64,000 nucleotides of DNA from positions 558,001-622,000 of the forward strand of contig CALOCQ010000002.1 in NCBI GenBank assembly GCA_942491885.1, given 5' to 3'. How positions within the stretch are numbered: position 1 is the first letter of the stretch; every line of letters starts with the position of its first letter. Of the stretch, positions 1-8,356 are shown piece after piece. The position numbers and the translations under genes are program-made. The notes beneath the pieces are model-generated. The model saw only the letters and a program-made list of their open reading frames with translations. It had not been told where the DNA came from and did not search any database. The stretch comes from CALBPI01 sp942491885 (GTDB lineage Bacteria > Pseudomonadota > Gammaproteobacteria > Steroidobacterales > Woeseiaceae).

Positions 1-127
1 CAACGCGCTGTCCCGATTTGCCGCCGGCCGCAGGCATTAACAGCCTGAATAACAGCGGCAATGGCAATGCCAGCGCAAGCCATGGCCATGCAAAAATCAA
101 ACTGTCCGGCAGACCCGGCAAGTTCAT
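1..127 (-). CDS. VWA-domain (BatA-like) membrane protein, N-terminal fragment
   Basis: Only the first 42 codons lie in the window; the gene runs off the left edge. The ATG overlaps the stop of the upstream DUF4381 gene (ATGA), which fixes the start. The fragment begins MNLPGLPDSLIFAWPW and continues into a hydrophobic stretch rich in Leu, Ala and Pro. That is the usual first membrane anchor of aerotolerance-type von Willebrand factor A proteins, which follow MoxR, DUF58 and DUF4381 genes in gammaproteobacteria. The VWA fold itself is outside the window, so the call rests on the anchor and on gene order. Confidence 0.7.
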   Translation of the reverse strand, partial: MNLPGLPDSLIFAWPWLALALPLPLLFRLLMPAAGGKSGQRV

Positions 128-645
128 GATGCCGCCCCAACGGATTCACGCCGCATCGCGCCGGTCGAGGTCGTCTTCATCGCGGCAATACGCCGGCGCA
201 CAGCGCTAAGCATCGCTTGCACGTCTTGCGCCGACAGCACGGCCGCCTCGCGCCGGTAGACACCGTCGACCAGCAACGCGCCGGGATGCGCCGAAAACGG
301 CTGGTCGTCGAGACCGTCGTTCAGAAACTGTTGCCAGCGCGCGCCACTCAATCCGGCACTGGTTTCGCGACCCGTCAACGCGATAGCACTGCGGCGCATC
401 AACGCTGACAAGCCGCTCAGGAACCGCGCGTGATCTTGTGCGGCCTGCCAGTCTGTTTGCAGCGCTGTCAGTTCGCGCAGAATCCGTCGGCGCAGACGCG
501 CGGAACGCCTTTGGTAAAGCGCAATCGCCGCGACCAGTGCGAGAATCAACAGGAAGATCAGCAGCCACCAACCGGGCGCCAGCGGCCACCAGCCAACGGC
601 TTGCGGCAAGTGAATATCGCGCAACGGCAGATCGGCCGGGTTCAT
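124..645 (-). CDS. DUF4381 domain membrane protein
   Basis: A 173-residue protein with one transmembrane helix at about residues 24-44, preceded by a Trp-rich segment (VGWWPLAPGWWLL) and followed by an Arg-rich cytoplasmic start. This matches the DUF4381 family that sits between DUF58 and VWA genes in MoxR operons. The biochemical role is unknown; the family is thought to help a MoxR/VWA chaperone-like complex at the inner membrane. Its start overlaps the end of the DUF58 gene and its end overlaps the next start, both by four bases, so translation is probably coupled. Confidence 0.8.
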   Translation of the reverse strand: MNPADLPLRDIHLPQAVGWWPLAPGWWLLIFLLILALVAAIALYQRRSARLRRRILRELTALQTDWQAAQDHARFLSGLSALMRRSAIALTGRETSAGLSGARWQQFLNDGLDDQPFSAHPGALLVDGVYRREAAVLSAQDVQAMLSAVRRRIAAMKTTSTGAMRRESVGAAS

Positions 646-1610
646 TTACGCATCGCTCGTGCCGGACCGCCGCCAACCTTGCCCATCAAGCCCTGCATTA
701 CCAGCAGCGGATCGTCGTCCGTCTCTACGGCCTGCCAGCGAATACGATTGCGTTCACACAACGCCTGCAATTCGTCGCGCCGCGCCGAGAATTGTTCAGC
801 CCATTGTTGGCGCTGGCGGCCATGTGTGTCGATCTGCACTCGCTTGTTGCCGATCATCAGCGGGTAGCGCCCGGGCGGCGGCAGTTCACGCTCCAGCGGG
901 TCACTGATAAACAAGACAACAACGTCGTTGTGTCGCGCAATGCTCACCAGCTGCGCACGCGCTTTCTCGGTCATGCCATGGAAGTCACTCATCAGCGCAA
1001 TCAGGCTGCCGGGATGCGCGACGCGGCGCAGCCCTGACAATGTGCGCTCCAGATTATCCGCTTGCGCAACCGGGGCCTCCGGATTGGCCTGCATAGTCGC
1101 CATTTGATGGATAAGGCGCAAGACGGAGCGATTACCAAGCAACGGGCGCAGTTCGACATGTTGCTGGTCGTTAAATATGAAACCACCGATACGGTCGCCG
1201 CGTTGCGCCGCCGCCCATGCCAGCAACGCCGCGAGTCGCGCAGCCATTACCGACTTGAATACGCCGCGCGTGGCGAACTGCATCGACGCGCGCTGGTCTA
1301 CCCAACAAAACACCGGGCGCTCGCGTTCTTCGCGAAATAGTTTGGTATAGGCGCGCCCGGTTCTGGCCGTGACACGCCAGTCAATACTGCGCGGGTCGTC
1401 GCCGTCCTGATAGAGTCGCGCCTCATCGAACTCCATGCCGCGACCTTTGAAATGCGACAGGTAGTTGCCGCCTTTGCGGGCGCGAATGCGCATCGCATCC
1501 AGTGACAGATGGCGGGCAGGCTCACGCAACCTGATCAGACCTTGCTGCGATACCTGCGCAGGACTGTCAACCGCCTTGGCAGTCTGGCTATCCGGGTCGC
1601 CACCGTGCAC
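642..1610 (-). CDS. DUF58 domain protein
   Basis: A 322-residue soluble protein of the DUF58 family, whose fold resembles von Willebrand factor A. The family signature is visible as DDPRSIDWRVTARTG near residue 72, followed by the strand RPVFCWVDQRASM. A second conserved strand reads LIALMSDFHGM. Proteins of this family partner with MoxR ATPases; their substrates are mostly unknown. The start is a GTG at 1610, 19 bases after the moxR stop. No membrane segment is visible. Confidence 0.85.
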   Translation of the reverse strand: MHGGDPDSQTAKAVDSPAQVSQQGLIRLREPARHLSLDAMRIRARKGGNYLSHFKGRGMEFDEARLYQDGDDPRSIDWRVTARTGRAYTKLFREERERPVFCWVDQRASMQFATRGVFKSVMAARLAALLAWAAAQRGDRIGGFIFNDQQHVELRPLLGNRSVLRLIHQMATMQANPEAPVAQADNLERTLSGLRRVAHPGSLIALMSDFHGMTEKARAQLVSIARHNDVVVLFISDPLERELPPPGRYPLMIGNKRVQIDTHGRQRQQWAEQFSARRDELQALCERNRIRWQAVETDDDPLLVMQGLMGKVGGGPARAMRK

Positions 1611-1629
1611 TAGTCAAACCTCACAACGG

Positions 1630-2598
1630 TTACGGCACGCCCACGCCGGCAATGATGCGTTGAATGAAGTCGTCCGGCGTCATACCGTCCGCTTCCGCCT
1701 CGAAGCTCAGCAGGATGCGATGGCGCATGACATCCGGCGCGACCGCCTGAATATCATCCGGCCCTACGTAGTCGCGACCCTGCAGCCAGGCATGGGCACG
1801 CGACGCACGATCGATCGCGATGCTGGCACGCGGACTCGCGCCGAACTGGACCGCATCGGCCAGCTCCTCGTCGAGCCGGCCCGGCTCACGCGTCGCAATC
1901 ACCAGATTCACGATGTAGCGTTCAAGCTCCTCGGCAAGATGCAGCTCAAGTATTTCCTTACGCGCCGCAGCAACGCTTTCTTGTGAAAGTTCCACCGCGG
2001 GCCTGAAGTCATTGCCCTTTTGAGCGCGTGCTTCGTTGCGATTGATACGCAGGATCTGCTGCTCGGTGTCAGCATCCGGATAGCCGACCACGACGTGCAA
2101 CAGGAATCGATCCAGCTGCGCTTCCGGCAACGGGTACGTGCCCTCTTGCTCAATCGGGTTCTGCGTTGCCATGACCATAAACAGGCTGGGCAGCGGGTAG
2201 GTCTTCTTGCCAACCGTTATCTGTCGCTCTTCCATTGCTTCCAACAGCGCGGACTGCACCTTGGCCGGTGCGCGGTTGATCTCATCGGCCAGAATCAGGT
2301 TGTGAAACAGCGGGCCCTGACGAAACCGGAACGTGCCGTCCTGCGGACGATAGATCTCGGTCCCTGTCAGATCGGCCGGCAACAGATCGGGCGTGAACTG
2401 CAGGCGATGAAAGTCACCCTCGACGCTTTCACTGAGTACCTTGATGGCGCGCGTCTTCGCAAGGCCCGGCGCGCCCTCGACCAACAAGTGCCCATCGCAA
2501 AGCAGCGCGATAAGCATCCGGTTAACAAGATGTGGCTGGCCTAAGACAAGGCTGCTGACGTGCGCCTCAAGATGCTGGAATTGCTCGCTCGGTTTCAC
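1630..2598 (-). CDS. MoxR family AAA+ ATPase
   Basis: A 322-residue AAA+ ATPase of the MoxR family, expected to act as a chaperone with the VWA/DUF58 proteins downstream. The Walker A region reads VEGAPGLAKT, Walker B is LILADEINRAPAK, and sensor 1 lies in VMATQNPIEQEGTYPLPEAQ, all typical of MoxR. The frame stays open to an ATG at 2793, but the family start corresponds to the GTG at 2598 (protein begins VKPSEQFQHLEAHV), and the extra 65 residues look non-coding. It is the first gene of the minus-strand operon. Confidence 0.88.
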   Translation of the reverse strand: MKPSEQFQHLEAHVSSLVLGQPHLVNRMLIALLCDGHLLVEGAPGLAKTRAIKVLSESVEGDFHRLQFTPDLLPADLTGTEIYRPQDGTFRFRQGPLFHNLILADEINRAPAKVQSALLEAMEERQITVGKKTYPLPSLFMVMATQNPIEQEGTYPLPEAQLDRFLLHVVVGYPDADTEQQILRINRNEARAQKGNDFRPAVELSQESVAAARKEILELHLAEELERYIVNLVIATREPGRLDEELADAVQFGASPRASIAIDRASRAHAWLQGRDYVGPDDIQAVAPDVMRHRILLSFEAEADGMTPDDFIQRIIAGVGVP

Positions 2599-2814
2599 TG
2601 CGTCGTCTCTTATATAAGGTAGGTGTTCAAATTGTGTGGCCGAAACATCGCACCAACGTACCCGGCGTATGAGCGACAAGCGCCCGCATGCGGTCGCCAA
2701 GTGTAGTTGATCCGGGCGAGCTCCGACAATGGCGCAATCCGCGAGCGGCGACAATGGCATTAGCCGTCCGAGCCAGCTAGGCTTATCCACCATCCGATCG
2801 CTGCCTGGATTCCT

Positions 2815-3393
2815 GTGACCGCTGCCAGCCTCAAAAATTCACTGATCATCACGCTCGCGCTGTGCGCCGCTTGCGCCAAACCGGCGGCGACGATGGAGCC
2901 GGCACCGACCGTCGCCGAAACCGCCACGACGCCCGGCTGCCGCGTGGACAGGCCACTGGTGCTCGAGGGCGACTTGCACGGCGCGCTGGATATTCGCATT
3001 GCGGCGTCCGCGACAGAGGTTGCCTGCCGGGGAATGCCAAGGCCGGCCGATCGCGGCGTGCGCCTGCAGTTCGAGCTGCCGGAAGACGAGCTGCACGGGG
3101 GAATCGTTCTTATCATCGGCATTGATGATGTTGACCGTGCCGCCACCGGGCAATCCATCCGCAGCACCGTGACGGTCATCGATGAGGGCGGCAACAGATT
3201 CTTTTCAACCGGCACCCGACCCAGCTGCTACACCGATATTGCCCGGCACGACTATCGTGACAGCGACAACGTCAGCGAAATTGACGGTGTGCTGTGGTGT
3301 ACGGCGGCGATTCCGCAAATTAATGGCGCAGACAGTATCAGACTGACCGAGCTTCGCTTCGCCGGGCGCGTCACCTGGCCGGGAGCCGGCTGA
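2815..3393 (+). CDS. hypothetical exported protein, possibly a lipoprotein
   Basis: A 192-residue protein of unknown function. It starts at a GTG and opens with a signal-peptide-like stretch (KNSLIITLALCAACAK). The CAAC could serve as a lipobox, though Cys at -3 is unusual. The mature part contains several Cys residues (for example PGCRVD, VACRGM, SCYTD and LWCTA), which suggests disulfides in the periplasm. The stop is one base before the DUF192 gene, so the two are probably co-transcribed. I do not recognise a family. Confidence 0.6.
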   Translation: MTAASLKNSLIITLALCAACAKPAATMEPAPTVAETATTPGCRVDRPLVLEGDLHGALDIRIAASATEVACRGMPRPADRGVRLQFELPEDELHGGIVLIIGIDDVDRAATGQSIRSTVTVIDEGGNRFFSTGTRPSCYTDIARHDYRDSDNVSEIDGVLWCTAAIPQINGADSIRLTELRFAGRVTWPGAG

Positions 3394-3394
3394 C

Positions 3395-3898
3395 ATGGGC
3401 TGGCTCGCCAGTGGCATCGGGCGGCGCGGCCTGAACTGCCTGCTGCTTTGCGCGCTGATCATACCGGCCGCAAGCGCGCGGCTGCCGGAACGACCCATCG
3501 ATTTCTCGGTATTGCGCAGCGAATTCCCCGCTGTGTCGGTGATCGCCGAGGGGAAAAGCGCCTGCTATCGCATCGATACCTTACTCGCGGCGAGCGCCAG
3601 TCATCGTGCTCGCGGGCTGATGTTCGTGCGCAGCATGCCAGCAGATGCCGGCATGCTGTTTGTCTATCCCGAGCGTCGCGAAATGTCGATGTGGATGAAA
3701 AACACCATCATTTCGCTCGATATCCTGTTTGCGGATGACGATGGCGACATCGTGCACGTGGCCGCCAACACGACCCCGCTGTCACTGGATAGCATCAGCT
3801 CCGGCGGGCTCGCGCGCTATGTGCTGGAACTCAATGCAGGCGTTGCAGAACGGCTTGGCATCACAGTTGGGAGCCGCCTGCACGTGCTCACCTATTAG
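3395..3898 (+). CDS. DUF192 family exported protein
   Basis: A 167-residue protein with an N-terminal signal peptide (about residues 12-28, ending PAASA). It matches the DUF192 family: RGLMFVRSMPADAGMLFVY is followed by the conserved MSMWMKNTIISLDILF and by the C-terminal segment ARYVLELNAGVAERLGI. Members are small periplasmic beta-rich proteins of unknown function. Its ATG lies directly after the stop of the preceding exported protein. Confidence 0.85.
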   Translation: MGWLASGIGRRGLNCLLLCALIIPAASARLPERPIDFSVLRSEFPAVSVIAEGKSACYRIDTLLAASASHRARGLMFVRSMPADAGMLFVYPERREMSMWMKNTIISLDILFADDDGDIVHVAANTTPLSLDSISSGGLARYVLELNAGVAERLGITVGSRLHVLTY

Positions 3899-3910
3899 TC
3901 GTGATATGCG

Positions 3911-5011
3911 CTACAACTTGTAGCGTTTGATTTTCTCGACCAATGTCGTGCGCTGCATGCCCAACATCTTGGCGGCCTTCGCAACCACGCCCTCGGTCTG
4001 TTCGAGAGCATCGGCGATGTAGCGCCGTTCAACATCCGCAATGTGCGCCTTCAGATCGACGCCCTCTTCCGGCAGCTGGATACTGACCAGCACACCGTCC
4101 GGCGATATCGACTCAGCCTCCGGCGCCGGCGGATCGGGGACCTCAATGCCACTGATCTCGTAAGGCAGGTCGGCGATGCCGACCGAACCGTGCGGCTTGA
4201 TAACCATCAAACGTTCGACAAGATTGGCGAGCTCACGGACATTACCCGGCCAATCATAGGCAACCAGCGCCGCCAGGGCATCGTCAGAAAACTCGATGGT
4301 GGTGGCATGCTTGCGCTCAATGCGACGCACCATTTCATAAACCAGAGGCGTAACGTCGTCACGACGCTCACGCAGCGACGGCAACTCTATCTCCACAACG
4401 TTCAGCCGATAGTAGAGATCCTCGCGAAAGGTCTCTTCACGAATACTGGCTTCCAGATCACGATGTGTCGCGGCAATCAGGCGCACGTCGACCGGTATGC
4501 TCTTGATGCCGCCGACCCGTTCAACAACGCGCTCCTGAAGCACACGCAACAACTTGACCTGCATTGCCGCCGGCATGTCGCCGATCTCGTCAAGAAATAG
4601 CGTGCCCTTGTCAGCCTGTTCGAATTTCCCACGCCGCATCGCTGCGGCGCCGGTAAAGGCGCCTTTCTCGTGTCCGAACAGCTCGCTCTCCAGCAACTCA
4701 TCAGGGATGGCGCCGCAATTGACGGCAACGAATTCGCCGCGACGCCCCGACTGGCTGTGAATCTGGCTCGCGACCACCTCTTTGCCGGTGCCGGACTCGC
4801 CGGTTATCAGCACAGACGCCGCGGACGGGGCTACCTGGCTAATGATGCTGCGGATCTGATCGCTGGCCTTGCTGTCACCAACATACTCCGGCACGCCGGA
4901 AGGCGTTTCCGCGCCATTGTCGTCACGCAGGCGTTCGAGGAGCTCACCGAGTTCATCCAGTCTGACGGGCCAACTGAGCGAATGCGTCCCGCTGTCACCG
5001 GATTCAGCCAT
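3911..5011 (-). CDS. FleQ-like sigma-54 activator, AAA+ and DNA-binding part (split gene)
   Basis: 366 residues from the ATG at 5011. The sigma-54 activator AAA+ domain has Walker A GESGTGKE, the sigma-54 contact loop GAFTGA, and Walker B GTLFLDEIGDM. The Fis-type C-terminus (AAKMLGMQRTTLVEKIKRYKL) matches FleQ. The first ~30 residues (WPVRLDELGELLERL) correspond to the end of a FleQ receiver domain, while the rest of that receiver is encoded in the other frame at 5004-5279. The two frames overlap by eight bases (ATGGCTGA). So the gene is split, by a real or sequencing frameshift, or works as two coupled polypeptides. It is a paralogue of fleQ at 30437-31792. Confidence 0.8.
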   Translation of the reverse strand: MAESGDSGTHSLSWPVRLDELGELLERLRDDNGAETPSGVPEYVGDSKASDQIRSIISQVAPSAASVLITGESGTGKEVVASQIHSQSGRRGEFVAVNCGAIPDELLESELFGHEKGAFTGAAAMRRGKFEQADKGTLFLDEIGDMPAAMQVKLLRVLQERVVERVGGIKSIPVDVRLIAATHRDLEASIREETFREDLYYRLNVVEIELPSLRERRDDVTPLVYEMVRRIERKHATTIEFSDDALAALVAYDWPGNVRELANLVERLMVIKPHGSVGIADLPYEISGIEVPDPPAPEAESISPDGVLVSIQLPEEGVDLKAHIADVERRYIADALEQTEGVVAKAAKMLGMQRTTLVEKIKRYKL

Positions 5012-5279
5012 CGTCGGGTTCAACCACAACCAGAGGCACGCCGGGGTGGCGGTCCTGAACCTCGGCAGCAACCTGCCTGGCCCTGTCCTCGCCGAGACCA
5101 TTGCCGATAAATATAGCGGTCAGATTCGACGAGGCAGCCGCGTCCTGCCACGCCCCATCGTCGGCGACGCACACTGCGGGCTGATCGAGAAACTCAATCA
5201 TGTCCTTGAGCTGCGCCGCCCGCTCGGCATCGCGTTCTATGATGAGAATAATGGCTGCCGCTTCACTGTTGTTATTCAT
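5004..5279 (-). CDS. FleQ-like receiver domain fragment (split from the adjacent activator)
   Basis: A 91-residue polypeptide resembling the N-terminal receiver-like domain of FleQ: first strand AAIILIIERD, first helix ERAAQLKDMIEFL, later strands LTAIFIGNG and VPLVVVEPDDG. It lacks the last strand and helix, which appear in the +1 frame at the start of the downstream activator. The phospho-acceptor Asp and its neighbours are not conserved, as in FleQ itself. The stop overlaps the downstream ATG, so termination-reinitiation could couple the two. Alternatively this is one gene with a single-base frameshift. Confidence 0.65.
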   Translation of the reverse strand: MNNNSEAAAIILIIERDAERAAQLKDMIEFLDQPAVCVADDGAWQDAAASSNLTAIFIGNGLGEDRARQVAAEVQDRHPGVPLVVVEPDDG

Positions 5280-5418
5280 ATTGGCCCGCGCGTCCCTGCC
5301 GGCTGGTGATCACGTCACAACGCATATTTTGCCCTGTGACCAAATAGAGAATAAACCATTTCATCAGGCGTAGTACAACGCGTGCGGCGATTAGTCGGCC
5401 GCAAACACAGCTAATCAC

Positions 5419-5445
5419 TAAAGTTTCGTGCGACCACGCCGATAC
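5419..5445 (+). promoter_or_regulatory. sigma-28 promoter of the diguanylate cyclase gene
   Basis: TAAAGTTT, an 11-base gap, then GCCGATAC: an almost perfect FliA-type promoter. Transcription should begin near 5452. This rules out the in-frame GTG at 5428 as a start for the gene and supports the ATG at 5479. Confidence 0.8.
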
Positions 5446-5478
5446 CTCGGGCAAGGAAACAACCAATGGGCGGCACGG

Positions 5479-6573
5479 ATGAGCCTCGTCGACAAAATTC
5501 TCAGCCGCAACAAGGAAGGCGGCAAAACCAGCGGTGCAGCACCGGACCTTCTGGACGGCAGTCTGGATACCCTTGACTGCATCCTGAGGACAATGGGAGA
5601 AACCGCTTTCGAGCTGGACGAAGAAGACCCGCGGTTCCAGGACTTGTGCAAGGAATATGCACGCCATGTGACGAACGGCGCCGCGATTCTTGATGAAGGC
5701 ATCGGCGAATCTACCGACGGGACACGCCAGTGGGGCCGTGTGCGTCGCTTCTACACCGATCGACGCAGTCGTGAGAGCGAATTCGTTCAGGAACGTGTGC
5801 GTAATTACCGCTTGCTGGTAGAAGACCTTGCGGTGAGCCTGCGTTCGGTCGCCACGCGCGAAGAGCTGACCGAGAACTCGGTCAAGACAAGCCTCGGCGA
5901 CGTCGAACGCGCCGCAGATCAGGGCGATATCAGAGAAATCCGTCAGGCCATCGCAACGACGATGACCACGGTCGTGCATGCTTTCAATGAGCAACGTCGT
6001 CTGTTCGAGAGCCAGATCGCGCAGGCCAACAACCGAATGCTGAGTCTGCGCCAGGACCTCGCCACGGCGCGTGAAGACCTGAAACGCGACGCGCTCACCG
6101 ACACCTTCAACCGGGGCGCATTTGACACCGCACTGCAGCAGGCCGTCTCGTTGAACTTTATCCTGCGTCAGCCGGTAACCGTGGTCATGCTAGACCTCGA
6201 CCACTTCAAAAACGTTAACGACGAGTACGGACATGCCGCCGGCGACGATATTCTGCGCTCGGTCGCAGACTGTCTTTCGCGGACGTTTGTGCGTCGCTCG
6301 GACATCGTTGCCCGCTACGGCGGCGAGGAGTTCGCACTGATTCTTGGCGATGTCAGCCTCGATACCGCGACCGGTCTGGTACAGCGATTCCTGGATAACG
6401 TGCGTACCAGCGTGACTATTCCCTATGGCAAACCCGGCAGCAAAGTGACGTGCTCTGCGGGTCTGACCGAATTGCTGCCGACGGATACCGTTGAGACCGT
6501 TTTGCTGCGTGCCGACCGTGCCCTATACCGGGCTAAGCATGACGGCCGCGATCGACTGTGCGCCGAGGCGTGA
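5479..6573 (+). CDS. diguanylate cyclase (GGDEF), sigma-28 controlled
   Basis: 364 residues. The C-terminal GGDEF domain (about 190-360) has the active-site motif YGGEEF at about 281-285 and substrate-binding LDLDHFKNVNDEYGH. An RRSD sequence exactly five residues before GGEEF fits the inhibitory I-site (RxxD). It should make cyclic-di-GMP from two GTP. The N-terminal ~190 residues are helical, with no membrane segment and no recognised sensor domain. Coiled-coil-like sequence precedes the cyclase. The ATG at 5479 is chosen because the longer open frame starts inside the sigma-28 promoter. Confidence 0.88.
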   Translation: MSLVDKILSRNKEGGKTSGAAPDLLDGSLDTLDCILRTMGETAFELDEEDPRFQDLCKEYARHVTNGAAILDEGIGESTDGTRQWGRVRRFYTDRRSRESEFVQERVRNYRLLVEDLAVSLRSVATREELTENSVKTSLGDVERAADQGDIREIRQAIATTMTTVVHAFNEQRRLFESQIAQANNRMLSLRQDLATAREDLKRDALTDTFNRGAFDTALQQAVSLNFILRQPVTVVMLDLDHFKNVNDEYGHAAGDDILRSVADCLSRTFVRRSDIVARYGGEEFALILGDVSLDTATGLVQRFLDNVRTSVTIPYGKPGSKVTCSAGLTELLPTDTVETVLLRADRALYRAKHDGRDRLCAEA

Positions 6574-6610
6574 ACAAGCTGAAATAGCTGCAAATCAGCA
6601 CGCGAAACCC

Positions 6611-6637
6611 TAAAGTTTCGCCGCTTATTGCCGCTCT
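6611..6637 (+). promoter_or_regulatory. sigma-28 promoter of pomAB
   Basis: TAAAGTTT, 11 bases, GCCGCTCT. The upstream element is a perfect match and the downstream element keeps GCCG and the T. It lies about 75 bases before the pomA start and should drive pomA-pomB-PilZ late in flagellar assembly. Confidence 0.72.
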
Positions 6638-6710
6638 CTACTACATGGGCGCCGGCTCCACCGGCCTGGACAATGATTGTCATGCTCGACTTGCATAGGA
6701 GGGGCATCAG

Positions 6711-7475
6711 TTGGATCTTGCAACACTTATCGGTCTGATCGGCGCTTTTGGCGTAATTTTCGCCTCCATCTTCATGGGCGGCTCGGTCAGCACCTTCATC
6801 AACGGACCATCGATGACCGTCGTATTCGCCGGTACCTTCATGGTCACCATGATGAAATTCAGCCTCGGCCAATTCCTGCGCGCAGCATCGATCGCGATGA
6901 AGGCCTTTATGTTCAAGCTTGCCACGCCGCAAGAGCTTATCGACAAGTCGGTAGAGCTCGCAAAAGCAGCTCGCCAGGGCGGCATCCTCGCGCTCGAAGA
7001 GGCAGAGATCGACGATGAGTTCATGAAGAACGGCGTCAACATGCTGATCGACGGGCATCAGCCAGAGGTCGTACGCGAGATGCTGATCAAGGACATGCAG
7101 CTAACGCTGCAGCGTCACGAGGAAGGACAAAACATTTTCAAGGCGATCGGCGACGTCGGGCCGGCGATGGGCATGATCGGTACGCTCATCGGTCTCGTAC
7201 AAATGCTATCGGCCATGGATGACCCCAAGCAGATTGGCCCGGCGATGGCCGTAGCGCTGCTCACGACGCTATACGGCGCGATCCTCGCCAACATGTTCGC
7301 ACTGCCTGTTGCAGACAAGCTCGCATTGCGCAGCGGTGAGGAGAAAGACCGCAAGAAACTGATCATCGATGCGCTGTTGAGTATCCAGGAAGGTCAGAAC
7401 CCACGCGTCATCGGCAGCATGCTGGAAGCCTATCTGCCGAAATCCGCGCGCACCAAAGAAGATCAGGAAGCCTAG
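6711..7475 (+). CDS. pomA: flagellar stator protein PomA (MotA family)
   Basis: A 254-residue inner-membrane stator subunit with four transmembrane segments. It closely resembles Vibrio PomA, with FMFK and ALEEAEID before the cytoplasmic loop and GDVGPAMGMIGTLIGLV and AVALLTTLYGAILANM in the last two helices. It should form the ion channel with PomB and press on FliG. The PomA-type sequence points to sodium rather than proton use (inference). The start is a TTG at 6711, decided by the strong AGGAGG nine bases upstream. pomB follows after six bases. Confidence 0.93.
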   Translation: MDLATLIGLIGAFGVIFASIFMGGSVSTFINGPSMTVVFAGTFMVTMMKFSLGQFLRAASIAMKAFMFKLATPQELIDKSVELAKAARQGGILALEEAEIDDEFMKNGVNMLIDGHQPEVVREMLIKDMQLTLQRHEEGQNIFKAIGDVGPAMGMIGTLIGLVQMLSAMDDPKQIGPAMAVALLTTLYGAILANMFALPVADKLALRSGEEKDRKKLIIDALLSIQEGQNPRVIGSMLEAYLPKSARTKEDQEA

Positions 7476-7481
7476 CCGGCC

Positions 7482-8351
7482 ATGGACGACGAAAGTCCAA
7501 AACAAGAGGCCGCAGGCGTCCCGGCATGGGTAATGACCTTTGCCGATCTGATGACACTGCTGATGTGCTTTTTCGTGCTGCTGCTCGCCTTCTCCGAGAT
7601 GGATGCCGCCAAGTTCAAGGAACTCTCAGGGTCTGTGAAGGAAGCATTCGGTGTGCAGGCGGAAATCGAGGCACGCACGATCCCGAAGGGTACCAGCGTC
7701 ATCGCACGCGAATTCAGCCCGGGCAAGCCGGACCCTACGCTGATTAATGAAGTCCGCCAGTTCACCGTCGACTCAAACCAGAACACGTTGGAGTTCTCCG
7801 AGGATGACGACCAGGTCGACGACAAGAAAAAAGATATAGAGATCGAGGCGGAGAGAATTCGCCGTGCGCTGGAAATTGAAATCAACGAGGGCGCTATAGC
7901 CGTCGTCGCCGAAGGTGATCGCGTCGTCATTCACATTCTCGAGAAAGCGTCGTTTCCGTCGGGCGACGATTCTGTACGCGATGTATTCAAGCCCACATTG
8001 AACAAAATCAGCAGCCTATTGACCGATTCAAACGGCCGCATCGATGTCGCCGGGCATACCGATAACCTGCCTATCTCAACCGAACGTTTCCGTTCAAACT
8101 GGGACCTGTCGACCAGCAGAGCCGTCTCTGTCGCGCACCTGTTACTCGATAATTCCGACCTCGACCCGTCGAGGTTTACGGTGACCGGTCATGCGGACAC
8201 CCAACCACGTATGCAGAACGATACGCCAGAGAACCGCGCCGCAAACCGACGCGTCGACATTCGCGTTGTCATCGGCGAGGAATCCGAGCCGGCCAATATT
8301 ATCAGCGCTGAGTCAGCGGACCTTGTGTCCGAGACATCGCCAGAGGAGTAG
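7482..8351 (+). CDS. pomB: flagellar stator protein PomB (MotB family)
   Basis: A 289-residue stator subunit with a single transmembrane helix (about 15-36) containing the ion-binding Asp in TFADLMTLLMCFFVLL. That helix is the PomB/MotB hallmark. A plug/linker rich in Asp, Glu and Lys follows. The C-terminal OmpA-like peptidoglycan-binding domain includes IDVAGHTDNLPI, NWDLSTSRA and ENRAANRRVDI. It anchors the stator to the cell wall around the motor. Confidence 0.93.
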   Translation: MDDESPKQEAAGVPAWVMTFADLMTLLMCFFVLLLAFSEMDAAKFKELSGSVKEAFGVQAEIEARTIPKGTSVIAREFSPGKPDPTLINEVRQFTVDSNQNTLEFSEDDDQVDDKKKDIEIEAERIRRALEIEINEGAIAVVAEGDRVVIHILEKASFPSGDDSVRDVFKPTLNKISSLLTDSNGRIDVAGHTDNLPISTERFRSNWDLSTSRAVSVAHLLLDNSDLDPSRFTVTGHADTQPRMQNDTPENRAANRRVDIRVVIGEESEPANIISAESADLVSETSPEE

Positions 8352-8356
8352 ATGCG

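Noticed and set aside
5428..5478. GTG start and N-terminal extension for the diguanylate cyclase
   Set aside because: It lies inside the sigma-28 promoter and has no ribosome-binding site.
5272..5994. 240-residue minus-strand open frame
   Set aside because: Antisense to the diguanylate cyclase, with no family-like sequence; a shadow frame.
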